DNA from: DASUPK01 sp963815045
GTDB lineage: Bacteria; Actinomycetota; Thermoleophilia; Solirubrobacterales; 70-9
DNA: 64,000 nucleotides
Assembly (NCBI GenBank): GCA_963815045.1
Contig: CAWFET010000002.1
Location: 558,001-622,000 of the forward strand
Reading direction: 5' to 3'
Part shown: positions 42,085 to 50,703 of the stretch, piece by piece
How positions within the stretch are numbered: the stretch's first letter is position 1
How the letters are laid out: every line of letters begins with the position of its first letter
Notes under the pieces: model-generated
Database searches by the model: none
The model's input: the letters and a program-made list of their open reading frames with translations, nothing else
What the model was told of the DNA's origin: nothing
Program-made: the position numbers and the translations under genes

Positions 42085-43290
42085 CTAAAGGGCCTCCACC
42101 ACCGTCGCTACGCCCATTCCGACCCCGACGCAGAGCGTCGCGATCCCGTAGCGCCCGCCTCGCCGGCGGAGCTCCCAGACCAGGTTCGTCATCAGCCGCG
42201 CGCCTGAGCAACCGAGCGGGTGTCCAAGAGCGATCGCGCCCCCGTTGACGTTCAGGCGCTCCTCGTCGATGCCGAGCCCATCGGCGCACGCCAGCACCTG
42301 TGAGGCGAAGGCTTCGTTCAGCTCGATCAGGTCGATCTGGTCGAGCTCGAGACCGGCGCGCTCGAGCGCCTTCGGGATGGCCACCATCGGACCGATCCCC
42401 ATGTAGGCCGGATCGACCCCCGCCACTCCGATCGAGACCACCCGGGCGAGCGGGTCTCGCCCGAGCTCCTGGGCCATCTTCTCGCCGGCGAGCACCAGGC
42501 AGGCGGCGCCGTCGTTGAGCGTCGACGCATTGCCGGCGGTCACGGTGCCGCCCTCGCGAAATGCCGGCTTCAGCTTCGCGAGCTTCTCCGTGGAGGTGTC
42601 GGCCCGCGGGCCCTCATCCACGGTCATCGTCGTCGGCTCGTCGCGGCGGCTCTTGGGAGGCACCTCGATCGCCGCGATCTGCTCGTCGAAGCGGCCCTCC
42701 TCCTGGGCCGTGACGGCGCGCTGGTGGCTCTGCAGCGCGAACCGGTCCTGCTCCTCGCGCGAGATCCCGTATTTCTCGGCGACGTTCTCACCGGTCTCGC
42801 CCATCGATTCGGTCGAGTAGCGCTCCGCCATCTTCGGATTGATCATGCGCCAGCCGAGGGTGGTGTCGTAGAGCGTCTGCTCGCCGCGGGGGAGACCCGT
42901 CTCGGGCTTGGGCAGGACCCAGGGCGCTCGACTCATCGACTCCACCCCGCCGGCGAGATAGAGATCCCCCTCTCCGAGACGCAGCGCGCGTGAGGCCTGG
43001 TTGACGGCCTCGAGGCCCGAGGCGCAGAGGCGGTTGACGGTGACTCCCGGGACGTCGACCGGCAATCCAGCGAGCAGCGCGCCCATCCGCGCGACGTCGC
43101 GGTTGTCCTCGCCCGACTGGTTGGCGGCGCCCATGAAGACGTCGTCGATTCGGCCGGGATCGAGGCCGGTGCGCTCGACCGCAGCCGAGATCACGTGGGC
43201 GGCGAGGTCGTCGGGCCGGATCCCGGAGAGTCCCCCGCGGTAGGCGCCCATCGGCGTGCGGACCGCGTCGATGATGAAAGCCTCGGGCAC
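42085..43290 (-). CDS. Acetyl-CoA C-acyltransferase (thiolase)
   Basis: A 401-residue thiolase. The GTG at 43290 (PEAFIIDAVRTPMGAYRGG) is the family start; the TTG at 43311 is less likely. The nucleophilic Cys is in RLCASGLEAVNQ (about 88), the catalytic His in GHPLGCSGARLMT with its second Cys, and NEAFASQ is also present. It cleaves 3-ketoacyl-CoA or condenses acetyl-CoA; PcaF-like degradative use is possible. A second copy of its last 15 codons lies 1 kb downstream at 41042-41089. Confidence 0.93.
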   Translation of the reverse strand: MPEAFIIDAVRTPMGAYRGGLSGIRPDDLAAHVISAAVERTGLDPGRIDDVFMGAANQSGEDNRDVARMGALLAGLPVDVPGVTVNRLCASGLEAVNQASRALRLGEGDLYLAGGVESMSRAPWVLPKPETGLPRGEQTLYDTTLGWRMINPKMAERYSTESMGETGENVAEKYGISREEQDRFALQSHQRAVTAQEEGRFDEQIAAIEVPPKSRRDEPTTMTVDEGPRADTSTEKLAKLKPAFREGGTVTAGNASTLNDGAACLVLAGEKMAQELGRDPLARVVSIGVAGVDPAYMGIGPMVAIPKALERAGLELDQIDLIELNEAFASQVLACADGLGIDEERLNVNGGAIALGHPLGCSGARLMTNLVWELRRRGGRYGIATLCVGVGMGVATVVEAL

Positions 43291-43320
43291 AGCGGATGAC
43301 TGTAGCCTCAACGGTGGGAG

Positions 43321-43635
43321 ATGGTCCTCATAGCCCTCACCCTCGGGCTTCTCGTCTTGCTCTTCCTCATCATGGTCGCGCTCGCGCGCCTGTTCGAGGG
43401 GAATCGCGCTGCCGACTTCCTCGACTGGAAGCCGACGCGCTCGCCCGAGGTCGAGGCCCAGAACGAGGTCGACGACGTGCGGCAGATGATCGAGGCCCAG
43501 AACGCTCTGCGGCGAAGGCGGGGGGCGAAGGAGATCACCGAGGCCGACGTTCAGCGGCAGGCACAGGAGGACCAGGTCATGCGCGCGCGGGGGCGGGGGC
43601 CGTTCGCGCAGGGCGGCGGGACGGGAGACGAATAG
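43321..43635 (+). CDS. Small membrane-anchored coiled-coil-like protein
   Basis: A 104-residue protein with one N-terminal helix in the membrane (about 2-24, MVLIALTLGLLVLLFLIMVA) and a charged, Gln/Glu/Arg-rich cytosolic part (about 45-90) likely to be helical. It ends in a Gly-rich tail. No family recognised. Only 3 bp separate it from the next gene, so they are probably co-transcribed. Divergent from the thiolase. Confidence 0.65.
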   Translation: MVLIALTLGLLVLLFLIMVALARLFEGNRAADFLDWKPTRSPEVEAQNEVDDVRQMIEAQNALRRRRGAKEITEADVQRQAQEDQVMRARGRGPFAQGGGTGDE

Positions 43636-43638
43636 CGG

Positions 43639-44127
43639 TTGGCGAGGGCCCTGATCGTCGGCTGCGGCTGCCGCGGCCGGGAGCTCGGATCCGAGCTCGC
43701 CAGGCGCGGCTGGCTGGTGCGGGGGACGAGCCGGCGCCGTGACGGCCGCGAGGCGATCGAGGCGGCGGGGTTCGAGGCCGCAGAGGCGGACCCCGCCAGA
43801 CCCGGGACCGTGCTCGATCTCTGCGGCGACATCGCCGTGGTGGTCTGGCTGCTCGGCTCGGCGGCTGGGGACGAGGAGGACCTAACTGCGATCCACGGGC
43901 CGCGGCTCGAGCGGCTCCTCGAGAAGCTCGTCGACAGCCCCGTGCGCGGCTTCGCCTACGAGAGCGCCGGCACGGTCGACTCCGAGCTCCTCGCGACCGG
44001 ACGAGGGATCGTCGAGCGCGCGGGGGAGAGGTGGCGAATCCCAGTCGCCCTGCTCACGGCCGCCCGCGACGAGCCCGGTTGGGCGACGGGCTCGGCCGAG
44101 TCTGTGGGGGACCTACTGTCCGCCTGA
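43639..44127 (+). CDS. NAD(P)-binding Rossmann-fold protein
   Basis: A 162-residue protein starting (TTG) with ARALIVGCGCRGRELGSELARRGW, a G-x-G-x-x-G nucleotide-binding loop followed by an RGTSRR basic residue pair that would favour NADP. It is shorter than a full epimerase or short-chain dehydrogenase and lacks a Tyr-x3-Lys pair, so it may be a truncated or regulatory member. The 3' end overlaps the convergent gene at 44113 by 15 bp. Confidence 0.65.
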   Translation: MARALIVGCGCRGRELGSELARRGWLVRGTSRRRDGREAIEAAGFEAAEADPARPGTVLDLCGDIAVVVWLLGSAAGDEEDLTAIHGPRLERLLEKLVDSPVRGFAYESAGTVDSELLATGRGIVERAGERWRIPVALLTAARDEPGWATGSAESVGDLLSA

Positions 44128-44595
44128 GCCCTGGAACGCGTTTGCCTTGTTGGGCGGGGCGCAGGGACTCTGTGGGGGAACCGGATACACGTTGCCGGGC
44201 TCCCCGCATGGGGTCCTTGGAGAGACGGGCCTCGCGCTCTGCTCCGCCGCGAGCTGAGCCGTCGTCGGGGTGGTGGACCAGGGAGCGGCGTCCTTCACGT
44301 GGGTGGGGGCCTTGTCGAACAGTCCGACCAGGACGAGCCATCCGCCGATGACGACGACGGCGACCGCCGCCACGGCGACGAAGAACATGATCTGACTGCG
44401 CCGCGAGGGACCGTAGGAATGGCCGACGACCTGCCGGCGCTTGTCCTGGCCCATCGCGTCTACGTCCGAGGGCTGATGCCGCTTCGCCTCCTCGGACGGC
44501 TCGAACTTCTCGAGATCCTTGATGTTCGCCGCGCTGGGAGCCGTGCCGCGGGTCGCGCGGGACTCCGAGCCGGACGCCTTGCTCCGCTCTGTCAT
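44113..44595 (-). CDS. Single-pass membrane protein, unknown
   Basis: A 160-residue protein starting at the ATG at 44595 (MTERSKASGSESRATRGTAP). A hydrophilic cytosolic N-terminus of about 68 residues is followed by one helix (about 70-92, IMFFVAVAAVAVVVIGGWLV) and an outside tail with two Cys and many Pro (TPCGEPGNVYPVPPQSPCAP). No known domain. Divergent from the rhodanese gene. Confidence 0.6.
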   Translation of the reverse strand: MTERSKASGSESRATRGTAPSAANIKDLEKFEPSEEAKRHQPSDVDAMGQDKRRQVVGHSYGPSRRSQIMFFVAVAAVAVVVIGGWLVLVGLFDKAPTHVKDAAPWSTTPTTAQLAAEQSARPVSPRTPCGEPGNVYPVPPQSPCAPPNKANAFQGSGGQ

Positions 44596-44690
44596 ACCCA
44601 ATAACAACGATACCGCCGGCCAGGCCGTCGCGGGCCGGTTAAGGTCAACCCAGGGGCCAGGCAACCAGTCGGTACCGAGAGAGGCATGCG

Positions 44691-45536
44691 ATGGCCGATT
44701 ACGCGAAGGACGTGCTCGTGGAGACCGATTGGCTCGCGGAGCACCTCGACGACGACGAGATCCGGATCGCCGAGGTGGACGAGAACCCCGCTCTCTACGC
44801 CGAGGCCCACATTCCCGGCGCGATCGGATTCGATTGGAGGAGGGACCTGCAGGACCCGGTGAAGCGCGACTTCCTCGGAGCGGATGACTTCGGAACGCTG
44901 ATGGGCGGCAGGGGGATCTCGAACGACCACACGGTGGTGCTCTACGGCGACCGGAACAACTGGTTCGCTGCGTACACGTACTGGTACTTCCGCTACTACG
45001 GGCACGAGCGGGTCCGGCTGGTGAACGGCCCGCGCGAGAAGTGGATAGCCGAGGGCCGGCCGACCAGCGCCGACCCCTCGGCTCACCCGGTGACCACCTT
45101 CGAGGCGAAGGCCGGAGATCCGTCGATCAGGGCGATGCGCGACGAGGTGCTCTCGGCGCTGGACTCAGACACGCGACTCGTCGACGTCCGAAGCCCGCAG
45201 GAGTACTCCGGAGAGCTGATCGCGATGGCCGGCTACGAGCAGGAGGGCGCGCAGCGCGGCGGGCACATCCCGGGTGCGGCCTCCGTTCCCTGGGCCCAGG
45301 CGGTGAGCGAGGACGGCACCTTCAGGCCGGCGGACGAGCTGCGTGAGCTGTACGAGGCCAAGGGCGTGATCGCCGGCGACGAACCGATCATCGCCTACTG
45401 CCGGATCGGCGAGCGCTCGGCGCATACCTGGTTCGTGCTCCACGAGCTGCTCGGGCTGGGCGACGTCAAGAACTACGACGGGTCCTGGACCGAGTGGGGG
45501 AACCTCGTGGACGTGCCGATCGAGAGGGACGTCTGA
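44691..45536 (+). CDS. sseA: Tandem-rhodanese sulfurtransferase
   Basis: A 281-residue protein with two rhodanese domains (about 5-125 and 140-275). The first is the non-catalytic type; the second has the persulfide-forming Cys at about 237 in AYCRIGERSAHTW. The active loop CRIGERS fits thiosulfate sulfurtransferases (CysA/SseA-like, with CRxGxR) rather than mercaptopyruvate enzymes. It transfers sulfur from thiosulfate to cyanide or thiol acceptors. Monocistronic, convergent with the DHFR-like gene. Confidence 0.9.
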   Translation: MADYAKDVLVETDWLAEHLDDDEIRIAEVDENPALYAEAHIPGAIGFDWRRDLQDPVKRDFLGADDFGTLMGGRGISNDHTVVLYGDRNNWFAAYTYWYFRYYGHERVRLVNGPREKWIAEGRPTSADPSAHPVTTFEAKAGDPSIRAMRDEVLSALDSDTRLVDVRSPQEYSGELIAMAGYEQEGAQRGGHIPGAASVPWAQAVSEDGTFRPADELRELYEAKGVIAGDEPIIAYCRIGERSAHTWFVLHELLGLGDVKNYDGSWTEWGNLVDVPIERDV

Positions 45537-45579
45537 ATTTCGGCGGGACAGCGGCCGGCCCGCCGACCGGCCGCCGTCC

Positions 45580-46221
45580 TCACCTCACGACGCGGTACTT
45601 GAGGTGCGCAACCCCGGGTGCCTCGACCGCGCGGAGCTGTTCGAGCTTGAGATCCGGGCCGACTCCATCGAAGAGCCGCTCGCCGCCGCCCAGGATCAGT
45701 GGCGAGACGAAGAGCTCGATCTCGTCGACGAGTCCGGCCGCCAGATACTGGTTGATGACGGAGGCGCCGCCGCCGATGAAGACGTCCTGGCCGCCGGCGG
45801 CTTCCCGCGCCTGGGCGAGGGCCGACTCGATCCCGTCGGTGACGAAGGTGAAGGTGGTGTCGGAGAGGGTGAGCGGCTCGCGCTCGTGGTGGGTGACCAC
45901 GAAGACGGGCTTGTGGAAGGGGGGGTCCTCGCCCCACCAGCCGTTCCAGGCGTCATCCGGCCACGGCCCGCCACCGGGAGGACCGAATTTGCCGCGGCCC
46001 ATGATCTCGGCGCCGACGTTGGCGTTGGCCTCCTCGAGGATCTCGCTGCTGACATTGACGACGCCACCCTCCCTGCCGTGGGGCTCCCGCCAGGCCTTCA
46101 GTTCCAGCATCCACGCATGGAGGTCCTCGCCGCCCTCGCCGAGGGGGTTTTCCTCGCTCTGGTTGGGGCCGGCGACGTAGCCGTCCGCCGAAACCCCGAT
46201 GTGCACTCTCACCTTGCTCAT
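45580..46221 (-). CDS. Dihydrofolate reductase-fold (RibD C-terminal-like) protein
   Basis: A 213-residue protein of the YyaP/RibD C-terminal family. The ATG at 46221 (SKVRVHIGVSADGYVAGPNQ) is the family start. It has a C-terminal VFIGGGASVINQYLAAGLVDE segment, the NADPH-binding Gly-rich turn. Such stand-alone proteins are predicted NADPH-dependent reductases with unknown substrates. It is the last member of a minus-strand run from 49876. A second family member lies at 61252-61833. Confidence 0.85.
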   Translation of the reverse strand: MSKVRVHIGVSADGYVAGPNQSEENPLGEGGEDLHAWMLELKAWREPHGREGGVVNVSSEILEEANANVGAEIMGRGKFGPPGGGPWPDDAWNGWWGEDPPFHKPVFVVTHHEREPLTLSDTTFTFVTDGIESALAQAREAAGGQDVFIGGGASVINQYLAAGLVDEIELFVSPLILGGGERLFDGVGPDLKLEQLRAVEAPGVAHLKYRVVR

Positions 46222-46260
46222 GTGTCTGTGTAGACGCCTCCTGGGCTCGAAACTCATCGG

Positions 46261-46830
46261 TCATGGCCTGATCCGCTCGAGCAGCAGGCCGAGAATGCGG
46301 GCCGTCGCTCCCCAGATCAGCTTGTCGGAGATCTCGTAGGTGTCCGTCTTGATCGGAACGCCGCGGCGGACGAGCCGGCGCTTGGCGTAGGCGGCGACCA
46401 GATCGTCGAGCGAGGCGATGAGCACGCTCTCGACCTCGGACGGGTTCGGCTCGAAGCGCATGCCCTCGTCGATCAGGCCGACGAATGGGTGAACCTTGTA
46501 ATTGGTGACGAAGGTGCCGATCGGGGGCAGGGCGCCGACGACCTCGACGTTGTCCCGCGCAAGACCGATCTCCTCCTCGGCTTCGCGGAGGGCGGTATCG
46601 AGCAGGTCCTCATCCCCGTCCCGGCGGCCACCCGGGAATGAGATCTCTCCCGCGTGGCGCTTCAGGTCCGACTTGCGCTCTGTGAAGACGAGGCCCGGGT
46701 TCTCCGGCCAGCCGTGCATCGGGACGAGTACGGCGGCCTCGGTGTGGCCGTGGGCGTCGAGCTGCTCGGCGTCGGCGGGCGAGAGCAGCAGCGACCCGAG
46801 ATCAGATGATGATCTGGACGACTCCGCCAT
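46261..46830 (-). CDS. Nudix hydrolase, CoA pyrophosphatase type
   Basis: A 189-residue Nudix protein. The ATG at 46830 has GGAG 5 nt upstream and overlaps the SDR stop by 29 nt. The Nudix box G-x5-E-x7-RE-x2-EE-x-G is GRRDGDEDLLDTALREAEEE, preceded by AGEISFPGG, the signature of CoA/acyl-CoA pyrophosphatases (NUDT7/YeaB-like). It probably clears CoA derivatives, in keeping with the acyl-CoA enzymes elsewhere in the window. Confidence 0.88.
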   Translation of the reverse strand: MAESSRSSSDLGSLLLSPADAEQLDAHGHTEAAVLVPMHGWPENPGLVFTERKSDLKRHAGEISFPGGRRDGDEDLLDTALREAEEEIGLARDNVEVVGALPPIGTFVTNYKVHPFVGLIDEGMRFEPNPSEVESVLIASLDDLVAAYAKRRLVRRGVPIKTDTYEISDKLIWGATARILGLLLERIRP

Positions 46831-47614
46831 CGACGCTCCATGCCGCACCGGAGGTGTAGGACGCGTGCTGAGAGCAGAGGAAGACGATCGGCCCGACGAT
46901 CTCGTCCAGCTCGGCCAGACGGCCGATCGGGCGGCCGCGCGCCGCGGCCTCGAGTGCCTCCTCTCTACTGGACAGGGCCTCCATCTCCATCACCTGGTCG
47001 AGCAGGCCGCCCTCCTCAGTCCAGAGCTCGGACCTGACAGCTCCGGGAGCGATCGCGTTGATCAGGACCCCATCGGCCGCGTATCGGTCGGCGAAGAGCC
47101 GGGAGAGCGAGAGCTCGGCCGCCTTGGCAACGGAGTACTCGGGCGTGCTGCCCGACGGGCGCTTTCCCGATGAGCTCGCGACGTTGACGATGCGGCCCCA
47201 GCCGCGGTCGCGCATCCCCGGGACAGCCGCGCGCATCAGGCGCATCGGGGCCATCACGTTGAGCTCCCAGGCTGCGTACCAATCCTCGTCCGGAACATCG
47301 TCGAGATCGCGCCGGCGAGCCGTGCCGGCGTTGTTGACGAGAACGTCGAGCTGGCCGAGGCGGTCGCCGGCCTCCCTGACGATCAGGGTCGCCGCGTCGG
47401 CCTCCGTGACGTCGGCGACCAGCGACTCGGCTCGCCCGCCGGCCTCCTGGCCGGCCGCGGCGCATTCGTCCGCCGCCTCGAGCAGCGTGTCCTCCGAGCG
47501 CGCGACCAGGAGGACGTCGGCGCCCTCGGCACAGAGCATCCGGGCGGTGGCCCGGCCGATGCCGCGGCTGGCGCCGGTCACCACACAGGCGCGGCCTTTG
47601 AGGCCCAGGTCCAC
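46802..47614 (-). CDS. Short-chain dehydrogenase/reductase
   Basis: A 270-residue classical SDR. NAD(P) loop TGASRGIGRAT, structural NNAG, catalytic Ser in NVASSSGKR, and Tyr-x3-Lys in YSVAKAAEL are all present. GTG start, 3 bp after the OsmC gene. The C-terminus SGAAWSVDGGVVQIII is standard. It resembles 3-oxoacyl-ACP-reductase-like oxidoreductases; the substrate is not determined. Confidence 0.9.
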   Translation of the reverse strand: MDLGLKGRACVVTGASRGIGRATARMLCAEGADVLLVARSEDTLLEAADECAAAGQEAGGRAESLVADVTEADAATLIVREAGDRLGQLDVLVNNAGTARRRDLDDVPDEDWYAAWELNVMAPMRLMRAAVPGMRDRGWGRIVNVASSSGKRPSGSTPEYSVAKAAELSLSRLFADRYAADGVLINAIAPGAVRSELWTEEGGLLDQVMEMEALSSREEALEAAARGRPIGRLAELDEIVGPIVFLCSQHASYTSGAAWSVDGGVVQIII

Positions 47615-47617
47615 GAC

Positions 47618-48022
47618 CTAGCTCCGGGTCAGCTCGACCGAGTCGTCGACCTCGACGTCGGCCCCCATCAGCGCCCGGTGGACCGGGCACTTGTGGGCGA
47701 TCGTCAGGATGCGGTCGCGCTGCTCGTCCGAGAGCTCGGCCGGAAGCTTGATTTCGACCGCGAACTTCGCCGCCGTGTCGGCGGTGGCCTCGGTGAAGTC
47801 CGCGCTGACCTCGACCTGGCCGAGATCCCAACCCTTCCGGTCCGCGTACATCTCGATCGTAATCGCCGTGCAGCTGGCGAGAGAGGCCGCCAGCAGCTCG
47901 GTCGGCTTCGGGCCCTGATCTGTGCCCCCGCTTTCCTGGGGCTCGTCGGAGATCAGGCGGTGCTCGCGGATCTCGATCTCGTGCTCGTATCCCTTCCGGC
48001 GGCGGGCGATGGCACGCTTCAT
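47618..48022 (-). CDS. OsmC/Ohr family protein
   Basis: A 134-residue OsmC-fold protein. The central helix LLAASLASCTAITIEMYADRK carries the first redox Cys (about 52); the second typical Cys is in AHKCPVHRALMG (about 115). These peroxidatic Cys reduce organic hydroperoxides in OsmC/Ohr. The start overlaps the PduO-type gene stop by 4 nt. Confidence 0.88.
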   Translation of the reverse strand: MKRAIARRRKGYEHEIEIREHRLISDEPQESGGTDQGPKPTELLAASLASCTAITIEMYADRKGWDLGQVEVSADFTEATADTAAKFAVEIKLPAELSDEQRDRILTIAHKCPVHRALMGADVEVDDSVELTRS

Positions 48023-48591
48023 GAGCCCGCGTCCCTTCCTTCGAACATTTGCGGGTTGGGCTCGTCCGCGAACCGGGCCAGGGCGAAGGCGAGGTCGGAG
48101 GCGCGGTTGAGATAACGGAGGACCGCGTCGGAGGCGAGGCCCTCGCCGTCGCGTAGCTCGACGGTGCGCCGCTCCGCGCGCCGGATTGCAGTCCTGGCGA
48201 CGTCGAGCGCGGCGGAGAGCTCCGTGCCGCCGGGGATGACGAAGTGCGGTGGCAGGTCGACCTGGTTCATGTACCGGTCGATGTCGACCTCGAGGGCCTC
48301 GACCATCCCGTCGGTGACGCGACTGATCCCGTCCTCGAGCCGGTCGGCAGCCTCCGGAGAGGTCGCGAGCTCGGCGCCGGCGACGAACAGGTCCTGCTGG
48401 AGGGAGAGGATGGTCGAGTGCAGGTCGGCGTGGTTCTCAGCCTTGCAGAGGGCGCGTGCCATGCCGAGATGGGAGGTGGCCTCATCGATCGACCCGTAGG
48501 CCTCGGTGCGGGCGTTGGTCTTCGGAACCCTGCCGCCGTACCAGAGCGAGGTCGTGCCGTCGTCGCCCTTCTTCGTATAGATCTTGACCAC
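48019..48591 (-). CDS. Cob(I)alamin adenosyltransferase, PduO type
   Basis: A 190-residue ATP:cob(I)alamin adenosyltransferase making adenosylcobalamin. The ATP-binding N-terminus KIYTKKGDDGTTSLWYGG, the middle LQQDLFVAGAELA and the C-terminal RRAERRTVEL with YLNRASDLAFALAR are all family hallmarks. GTG start. It implies a B12-dependent enzyme somewhere in the genome, such as methylmalonyl-CoA mutase. Confidence 0.93.
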   Translation of the reverse strand: MVKIYTKKGDDGTTSLWYGGRVPKTNARTEAYGSIDEATSHLGMARALCKAENHADLHSTILSLQQDLFVAGAELATSPEAADRLEDGISRVTDGMVEALEVDIDRYMNQVDLPPHFVIPGGTELSAALDVARTAIRRAERRTVELRDGEGLASDAVLRYLNRASDLAFALARFADEPNPQMFEGRDAGS

Positions 48592-48622
48592 GGGCCGACC
48601 ATACCCGCTCGGCGTTTTGGGG

Positions 48623-49876
48623 CTAGCCGAGCGGGTTGAAGGCGATGCCGGTGAGGAGCTTCGGGAAGAAGTAGGTCGACTTCGGCGGCATCGTCTCGCC
48701 GGCCGCGGCCACGGCGCGTACCTGGTCGACGGGCGTCGCGCGCAGGACGAACCCCGCCTGGTAGTCGCCCGAGGAGAGCTTCTTGAACACCTCGGCGATG
48801 TGCGGCGTGTAGCCGATGCCCCGCTTCGCGGCGATGTCCTCCGTGGTCATCCCGGCGATGCCCTTCAGGACGAGCTCCTCGAGGATCGCTGCGTCCAGCG
48901 TCCGGTAGGCCTCGGAATGGCCGGCGAAGATCTCCTCGAGGCGCCCGGTGTCCTTCAGGCGCAGCCTGAAGCAGCGCTCGTAGTGCGACTCCATGAAGCC
49001 GAAGACTCCGACGCCGTCGGTGCCGGCCGGATCGAGGTCGGCGACGGGGACCTGCTCCACGTCGAAGATCTTCGTCACCTCGTCCCTGAGCGATTCCTCC
49101 GGCACCGGATCGGTCCGGCTCTTGAGCAGCCGGTGGGTGGGGAAGACGGTGAGGCCCGGGTCCTCAAGCGAAACGAGCGCCATCAGCACGTAGTCGGCGT
49201 CTCCGCCGGGCCCGACCTCGCGCTGGTAGGCGAGCGAGGTCTCGTAGCGGTGGTGGCCGTCCGCGATCAGCAGCTCGCCCGGCTCGAGCTCAGCGGCGAT
49301 GGCCTCGTGCACGGCGGGATCGCCGATCCGCCAGACGCGGTGGGTCGTGCCGTCCTCGTCCGTGACCTCGCCCCACGGCTCGTCGCCGAGCGCCGGCTCC
49401 AGATGCTGCCAGGCGTCGCCGGGATGGAGCGCGAAGATCGGGGAGAGGTTGTGGCGCGTCGCGCGGGTGAGCCGCAGGCGGTCCTCCTTCGGGCCGGGCT
49501 GCGTGCGCTCGTGCGGGCGGATGCCCTCGCCGTAGGGCGCGAGCTTCACGCGCGCGAGGAAGCCGCGGCGCGTCAGCTGGGAGCCATCCGGCGCCTTGTA
49601 GTCCTGCTCGAGCGCCCAGATCTGAGGCTCGGTGTCGCGGGTGAGGATTCCCTCGCCGGTCCATTCCGCGAGCAGAGCAGCCGAATGCTGGTACGGGCCG
49701 CCGCCGTCCGCATCGCGGGGAAGGTCGAGCTCGACGACGTTGTGCGGCGAGCGCGCCACGAGCTGCGCGCGCTGCTCATCGTCGATGACGTCATAGGGCG
49801 GCGCGACTACGTCGGCGAGCGATCCGACCTTCTCGAGGTCGTAGTGGAGCGCCTGAAGTGGAAGTACCTCCGCCAC
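48623..49876 (-). CDS. DUF1015 family protein
   Basis: A 417-residue DUF1015 protein: the start LPLQALHYDLEKVGSLADVV followed by APPYDVI, the SPHNVVELDLP segment, and the LLIADGHHRYET motif near residue 210 are characteristic. HHR-type residues suggest an enzyme, but the function is not known; it is often found with amino acid or serine metabolism genes. GTG start. It heads the minus-strand run, 31 bp before the PduO gene. Confidence 0.85.
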   Translation of the reverse strand: MAEVLPLQALHYDLEKVGSLADVVAPPYDVIDDEQRAQLVARSPHNVVELDLPRDADGGGPYQHSAALLAEWTGEGILTRDTEPQIWALEQDYKAPDGSQLTRRGFLARVKLAPYGEGIRPHERTQPGPKEDRLRLTRATRHNLSPIFALHPGDAWQHLEPALGDEPWGEVTDEDGTTHRVWRIGDPAVHEAIAAELEPGELLIADGHHRYETSLAYQREVGPGGDADYVLMALVSLEDPGLTVFPTHRLLKSRTDPVPEESLRDEVTKIFDVEQVPVADLDPAGTDGVGVFGFMESHYERCFRLRLKDTGRLEEIFAGHSEAYRTLDAAILEELVLKGIAGMTTEDIAAKRGIGYTPHIAEVFKKLSSGDYQAGFVLRATPVDQVRAVAAAGETMPPKSTYFFPKLLTGIAFNPLG

Positions 49877-49965
49877 GGGCGCGGAACCCTAACCAGCCGG
49901 ACGGCGACACACTCCCGTGACATTCAGGGCGCGACTGGGCACTCATTCGCCATTCGACTTCTTCC

Positions 49966-50628
49966 ATGGCATATCCGCTCTACCTTCGAGAGAAGGCGCG
50001 TGAGCTTCGACGCGAGAAACACCTTTCCATCGACGAGATCGCCGAACGATTGGCGCTGTCCAGGTCGACCGTCTACTACTGGGTTCGGGGAATGCCACTC
50101 GGACGGCGGCGCCGCGACAACCCCCATCCTGGTGCCCGGAAGATGCTCGCTAAGCATCGGGAACTACGCGAGCTGGCCTATGAGCTGGGCCATTGGGAGT
50201 TCCCGCGCTTACTGGCATACCCCACCTTTCGGGACTTCGTTGCGCTGTACATCGCTGAGGGCTATAAGCGGAACCGGAACACGGTGTCGATCTGCAATTC
50301 CGACGCAGCGGTGATGCAGGTCGGGGTGCTGTGGATGCGGCGCTGCTCCAGGAGGAAGCTCACCTACTGGATTCAGTTCCACGCAGACCAAGACCTTGTG
50401 GAGCTCACCGCTCATTGGGCACGGGCTTTGGAGATCTCTGCGGGTGAAATCCATCTCCAGCGCAAGTCGAACAGCGGACGACTCAGCAGGAGGGTGTGGA
50501 GGAGTCGCTACGGCGTCATTGCAGCCCGGACGAGCGACACCCTTTTTCGCGCGCGACTGCAGGGATGGATGGATCGACTGCAGGAAGAGTGGGTGTTCGA
50601 AGCTAGACTCGCGTCGATCGGGGCGTAG
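49966..50628 (+). CDS. HTH protein with LAGLIDADG-like C-terminal region, overlapping tRNA-Pro
   Basis: A 220-residue basic protein. Residues about 8-50 form a helix-turn-helix (KARELRREKHLSIDEIAERL, then ALSRSTVYYWVRGM, a resolvase/MerR-like turn). The C-terminal part has LYIAEGYKRNRNTVSICNSD, which resembles the first LAGLIDADG helix plus the strand after it in homing-endonuclease-like proteins. The gene is less GC-rich than its neighbours. Its TAG stop (50626-50628) lies within the tRNA-Pro gene, which starts at 50619. A mobile or nuclease-like role is inference. Confidence 0.7.
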   Translation: MAYPLYLREKARELRREKHLSIDEIAERLALSRSTVYYWVRGMPLGRRRRDNPHPGARKMLAKHRELRELAYELGHWEFPRLLAYPTFRDFVALYIAEGYKRNRNTVSICNSDAAVMQVGVLWMRRCSRRKLTYWIQFHADQDLVELTAHWARALEISAGEIHLQRKSNSGRLSRRVWRSRYGVIAARTSDTLFRARLQGWMDRLQEEWVFEARLASIGA

Positions 50629-50695
50629 CTCAGTCTGGTCAGAGCGCCCGCTTTGGGGGCGGGAGGTTTCGCTGGTTCGAATCCAGTCGCCCCGA
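50619..50695 (+). tRNA. tRNA-Pro(TGG)
   Basis: A 77-nt cloverleaf: acceptor CGGGGCG / CGCCCCG, D-stem GCTC/GAGC, anticodon stem CCCGC/GCGGG with loop TTTGGGG giving anticodon TGG, T-loop TTCGAAT, discriminator A. CCA is not encoded. The first 10 nt overlap the end of the upstream HTH gene. Confidence 0.95.
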
Positions 50696-50703
50696 CTTTC
50701 TTC

